A program made the position numbers and the translations under genes. A DNA stretch of 64,000 nucleotides from Bacteroidota bacterium (GTDB lineage: Bacteria > Bacteroidota > Bacteroidia > Chitinophagales > BACL12). The notes beneath the pieces are model-generated. The model made no database searches, had not been told where the DNA came from, and worked only from the letters and a program-made list of their open reading frames with translations. Shown here in pieces: positions 62,088 to 64,000 of this stretch. Numbering within the stretch: the first letter of the stretch is position 1; every line of letters begins with the position of its first letter. The stretch lies in the NCBI GenBank assembly GCA_016706255.1, contig JADJJZ010000003.1, forward strand, positions 496,001 through 560,000, read 5' to 3'.

Positions 62088-63479
62088 TTACATTTTTACA
62101 AAACTTTGTATTGCAAATTCACTGCTGTTATTATTGTGTAACATCAAATAATATAGGCCGGTGGGGAGGTTTTGTATCTCAAGCTTCGTTGAGTATAATT
62201 TTCCACCTTCCTGCAATTTCCCTTCTGCAGAAATAATTGTATAATTTTCAAAATCGCCTGTTGCTGAAATATATAAATAGGTGTTGGCAGGATTTGGAAA
62301 AGTGATTAGATTTAATTGTGATGTTTGTTGAACCGTTAAAGGTAATTCAACATTACATGTTATTTCCGTACTACTTTCAGTATTTAACGTTGCTGCAAAA
62401 TCCACCAACTCATTCCATATTTGAATATGACTATTATCGCTATTGGTTAAAACGATAATTCCGGTTTGCGTATCATCATTAAAATACATATCGGTTGAAA
62501 CGCCTGAATCGCCGCCGCTATGGCCCCACCAGGTGCCCTCGTCGTAATAATTATACCAGACTAATCCTTGGGTAGGATCAATTAAAGGAATTTGTGATGA
62601 ACGAATTAATTCAATCGTTTCAGGCTGTAATAATTGAACACCATTAAAGCTTCCATTATCCATATTCATCCATAAAAATTTTGCAAGCGACAAGGCAGTG
62701 GTACGCAATTGTCCGTCAGGATAATCCGGGTAACCATATAATCCATAATCGAAATAGGCATCCCCAATATAATCATAAGGATGTGCAATTAAATTGGTAT
62801 CTAATTCACTTAAAAACCATCCGGTATTCGACATACACAATGGTTCAAAAATATTTTCATTACAATATTCATTAAATGGTTTACCGGAAAATAATTCAAC
62901 CATATAACCTAACAATGCAATGCCCTCATTACAATAATTGTATTGCGTGTTCGGAGCGTAGGTGTAAAAATTATCTTCTGCATAATAATAGGGGCCACCC
63001 GCTTCAAAATAACCCTGCATAAATTCTCCTAATGGCAATGTTGCGTCACCGGGAACATAAACGGTATCGAGTATATTCCAATTGTCGCGCATAGCTGCAC
63101 TGTGTGTGAGCAGTTGTCGCATAGTGATAATTGAATCAGGGAAGGCGGGGTGATATATTTCAAATGGTAAATGGGCATTAATATTATCATCTAATTCAAA
63201 ATAACCATCTTCAAATAATTGCATAATTGCAGTACAGGTGATAGTTTTGGAAATAGATGCGAGCATATAAATGGTGTTGGTATCAACAATAGCGCCGGTA
63301 GCTAAATTTGCTGTTCCGTAATTGCCAACCCAGGCTAGTTTATTATCTTTAATAATAACCGCACTTACACCCGGCACATGTTTACTTTCCATTTGGTCGG
63401 TGATAAATATATCTATCGCAGATTGTGTTTTTGCAACGATACTGACGCAGGTCAAAAAAACTAGTAAATTCCATTTCAT
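62088..63479 (-). CDS. Secreted beta-lactamase-fold serine hydrolase with T9SS sorting domain
   Basis: A 463-residue exported protein of the class C beta-lactamase / DD-peptidase-like family. After the signal peptide (MKWNLLVFLTCVSIVAKTQ) come the catalytic SISK (SxxK, near residue 76), the Tyr motif in YNYCNEG (YxN) and the third box GHSGG (HSG in place of KTG). These fit family esterases and peptidases rather than true beta-lactamases. The last ~80 residues form a T9SS type A domain (ITFPNPANTYLYIS ... GLYYLMLHNNN). The substrate is unknown. The gene stands alone. Confidence 0.88.
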   Translation of the reverse strand: MKWNLLVFLTCVSIVAKTQSAIDIFITDQMESKHVPGVSAVIIKDNKLAWVGNYGTANLATGAIVDTNTIYMLASISKTITCTAIMQLFEDGYFELDDNINAHLPFEIYHPAFPDSIITMRQLLTHSAAMRDNWNILDTVYVPGDATLPLGEFMQGYFEAGGPYYYAEDNFYTYAPNTQYNYCNEGIALLGYMVELFSGKPFNEYCNENIFEPLCMSNTGWFLSELDTNLIAHPYDYIGDAYFDYGLYGYPDYPDGQLRTTALSLAKFLWMNMDNGSFNGVQLLQPETIELIRSSQIPLIDPTQGLVWYNYYDEGTWWGHSGGDSGVSTDMYFNDDTQTGIIVLTNSDNSHIQIWNELVDFAATLNTESSTEITCNVELPLTVQQTSQLNLITFPNPANTYLYISATGDFENYTIISAEGKLQEGGKLYSTKLEIQNLPTGLYYLMLHNNNSSEFAIQSFVKM

Positions 63480-63604
63480 AGTATAAATTTATGAAAGGAC
63501 GATGAAAAGGAGAAAAAATTAGCAAATGTTATGGAAATTACTGCCATTACAATATGGCTTATTGGCAATAATAAAAAGCAACGACTGAAGGGGCAGGAAA
63601 AAAA

Positions 63605-63632
63605 GAATCGGGAAATAAATGTTTCCCGATTC
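63605..63632 (-). terminator. Terminator of the edge gene
   Basis: An 11-bp perfect stem GAATCGGGAAA / TTTCCCGATTC with a 6-nt loop, followed on the minus strand by a T-rich run. It lies just after the stop at 63641. Confidence 0.85.
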
Positions 63633-63640
63633 AAAAAAAA

Positions 63641-64000
63641 TTACTTCGTAATCGGACTATTTGCGTCGCACATTGGCGGACAAAGATTTGAGCCGGTGCG
63701 GGCTGCGGAATAAATTGTTTCGGTATTGTCTAAACCATCGTCGTTTATACCTACAACAATTGATAAAGGTGCACCAACCGAATCTTGTGCAAAATACATG
63801 CGATACGCAGATGTATTTGGATTGTTGGCAGCAATATTATTCATCGATTCCAATTCGCTGGCTTCAATTCTTATTCCTGTTACAGGTGAATCGGCAGCAG
63901 CAGCACTGTTGCGATAATTTCTGATGTTTGTACGCGCTTCTTCCTGTGAAACAGATTTTGCTTGTCCGTTTGCAGCAGGACTAAACGGTGCAAGCGACAT
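63641..64000 (-). CDS. Hypothetical protein (may be truncated by the window edge)
   Basis: A 119-residue open frame whose first codon (ATG) occupies the last three bases of the window, so the real start may lie outside. The sequence (SVSQEEARTNIRNYRNSAAA, IRIEASELESMNNI, YRMYFAQDSVGAPLSIVVG, ending NLCPPMCDANSPITK) has a mixed helix-strand pattern and a CPPMC pair near the C terminus. I do not recognise a family. A clear terminator follows it, which supports a real gene. Confidence 0.65.
   Translation of the reverse strand: MSLAPFSPAANGQAKSVSQEEARTNIRNYRNSAAAADSPVTGIRIEASELESMNNIAANNPNTSAYRMYFAQDSVGAPLSIVVGINDDGLDNTETIYSAARTGSNLCPPMCDANSPITK

Noticed and set aside
62088..63479. Antibiotic-resistance beta-lactamase
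   Set aside because: The third active-site box is HSG rather than KTG, and a T9SS tail is attached; this fits a secreted esterase or peptidase-type serine hydrolase.

Overview
The window is a low-GC chromosomal segment from a member of the phylum Bacteroidota. Nine secreted proteins end in type IX secretion (T9SS) type A sorting domains (short NPxxx-motif beta-sandwich tails). Several promoters fit the Bacteroidota TTTG / TAnnTTTG pattern and Shine-Dalgarno sites are rare. The gene content (DUF4290-murA, DUF5606, DUF6089, split transketolase) is also typical of the phylum. No rRNA, tRNA, integrase, transposase or CRISPR array was seen.

Layout. 0-15.5 kb is mostly housekeeping and envelope genes: a sulfatase, a glycosyltransferase fusion, recR, two DUF6089 outer-membrane proteins, a sodium:solute symporter, a LOG-family protein, a peroxiredoxin, DUF5606, and uvrB, whose last ~48 codons lie in another frame. 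15.7-25.9 kb is a nitrous oxide reduction island. It holds a cytochrome c lipoprotein, a clade II (Sec/lipoprotein type) nosZ, a nosL fused to a membrane module, nosD-nosF-nosY, a cupin, a group 3 truncated haemoglobin and a CopD-like protein. On the opposite strand are a fasciclin lipoprotein, an unusual histidine-bearing polytopic membrane protein and a Crp/Fnr regulator. Three near-identical palindromes (TATGATT-NN-AATCATA) mark a probable regulon of that regulator. 26-34 kb holds the two transketolase subunits separated by ~6 kb of accessory DNA: a repeat-containing T9SS protein, a ~1.2 kb repeat-rich non-coding stretch and two vWA proteins.

34-46.5 kb is again core: an ECF sigma factor with its operon, DUF4290-murA, two thioredoxin-fold lipoproteins without active cysteines, grpE-dnaJ, hisS, a low-molecular-weight phosphatase and mnmE, with two unusual intergenic repeat structures. 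47-57 kb is a copper-handling cluster: a Cys-rich protein, T9SS-exported thioredoxin-like protein and multicopper oxidase, an HMA-AraC fusion regulator, an HMA chaperone, a DUF3347 protein, a CopA/CopB-like oxidase-barrel gene broken by a frameshift, and a CPH-type P1B ATPase. The last part carries a BNR-like T9SS protein, a hipBA toxin-antitoxin pair with operator-like repeats, two more T9SS proteins (one a serine hydrolase) and a partial gene at the edge.

How it fits together: the nos island should reduce N2O to N2 in the periplasm. Electrons would come through the c-type cytochrome and copper through NosL/D/F/Y. The separate copper cluster would detoxify and sort copper. No nitrite or nitric oxide reductase gene is in the window, so only N2O reduction can be argued from it. 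Starts were moved inside longer open frames where a signal peptide or operon spacing supports it.
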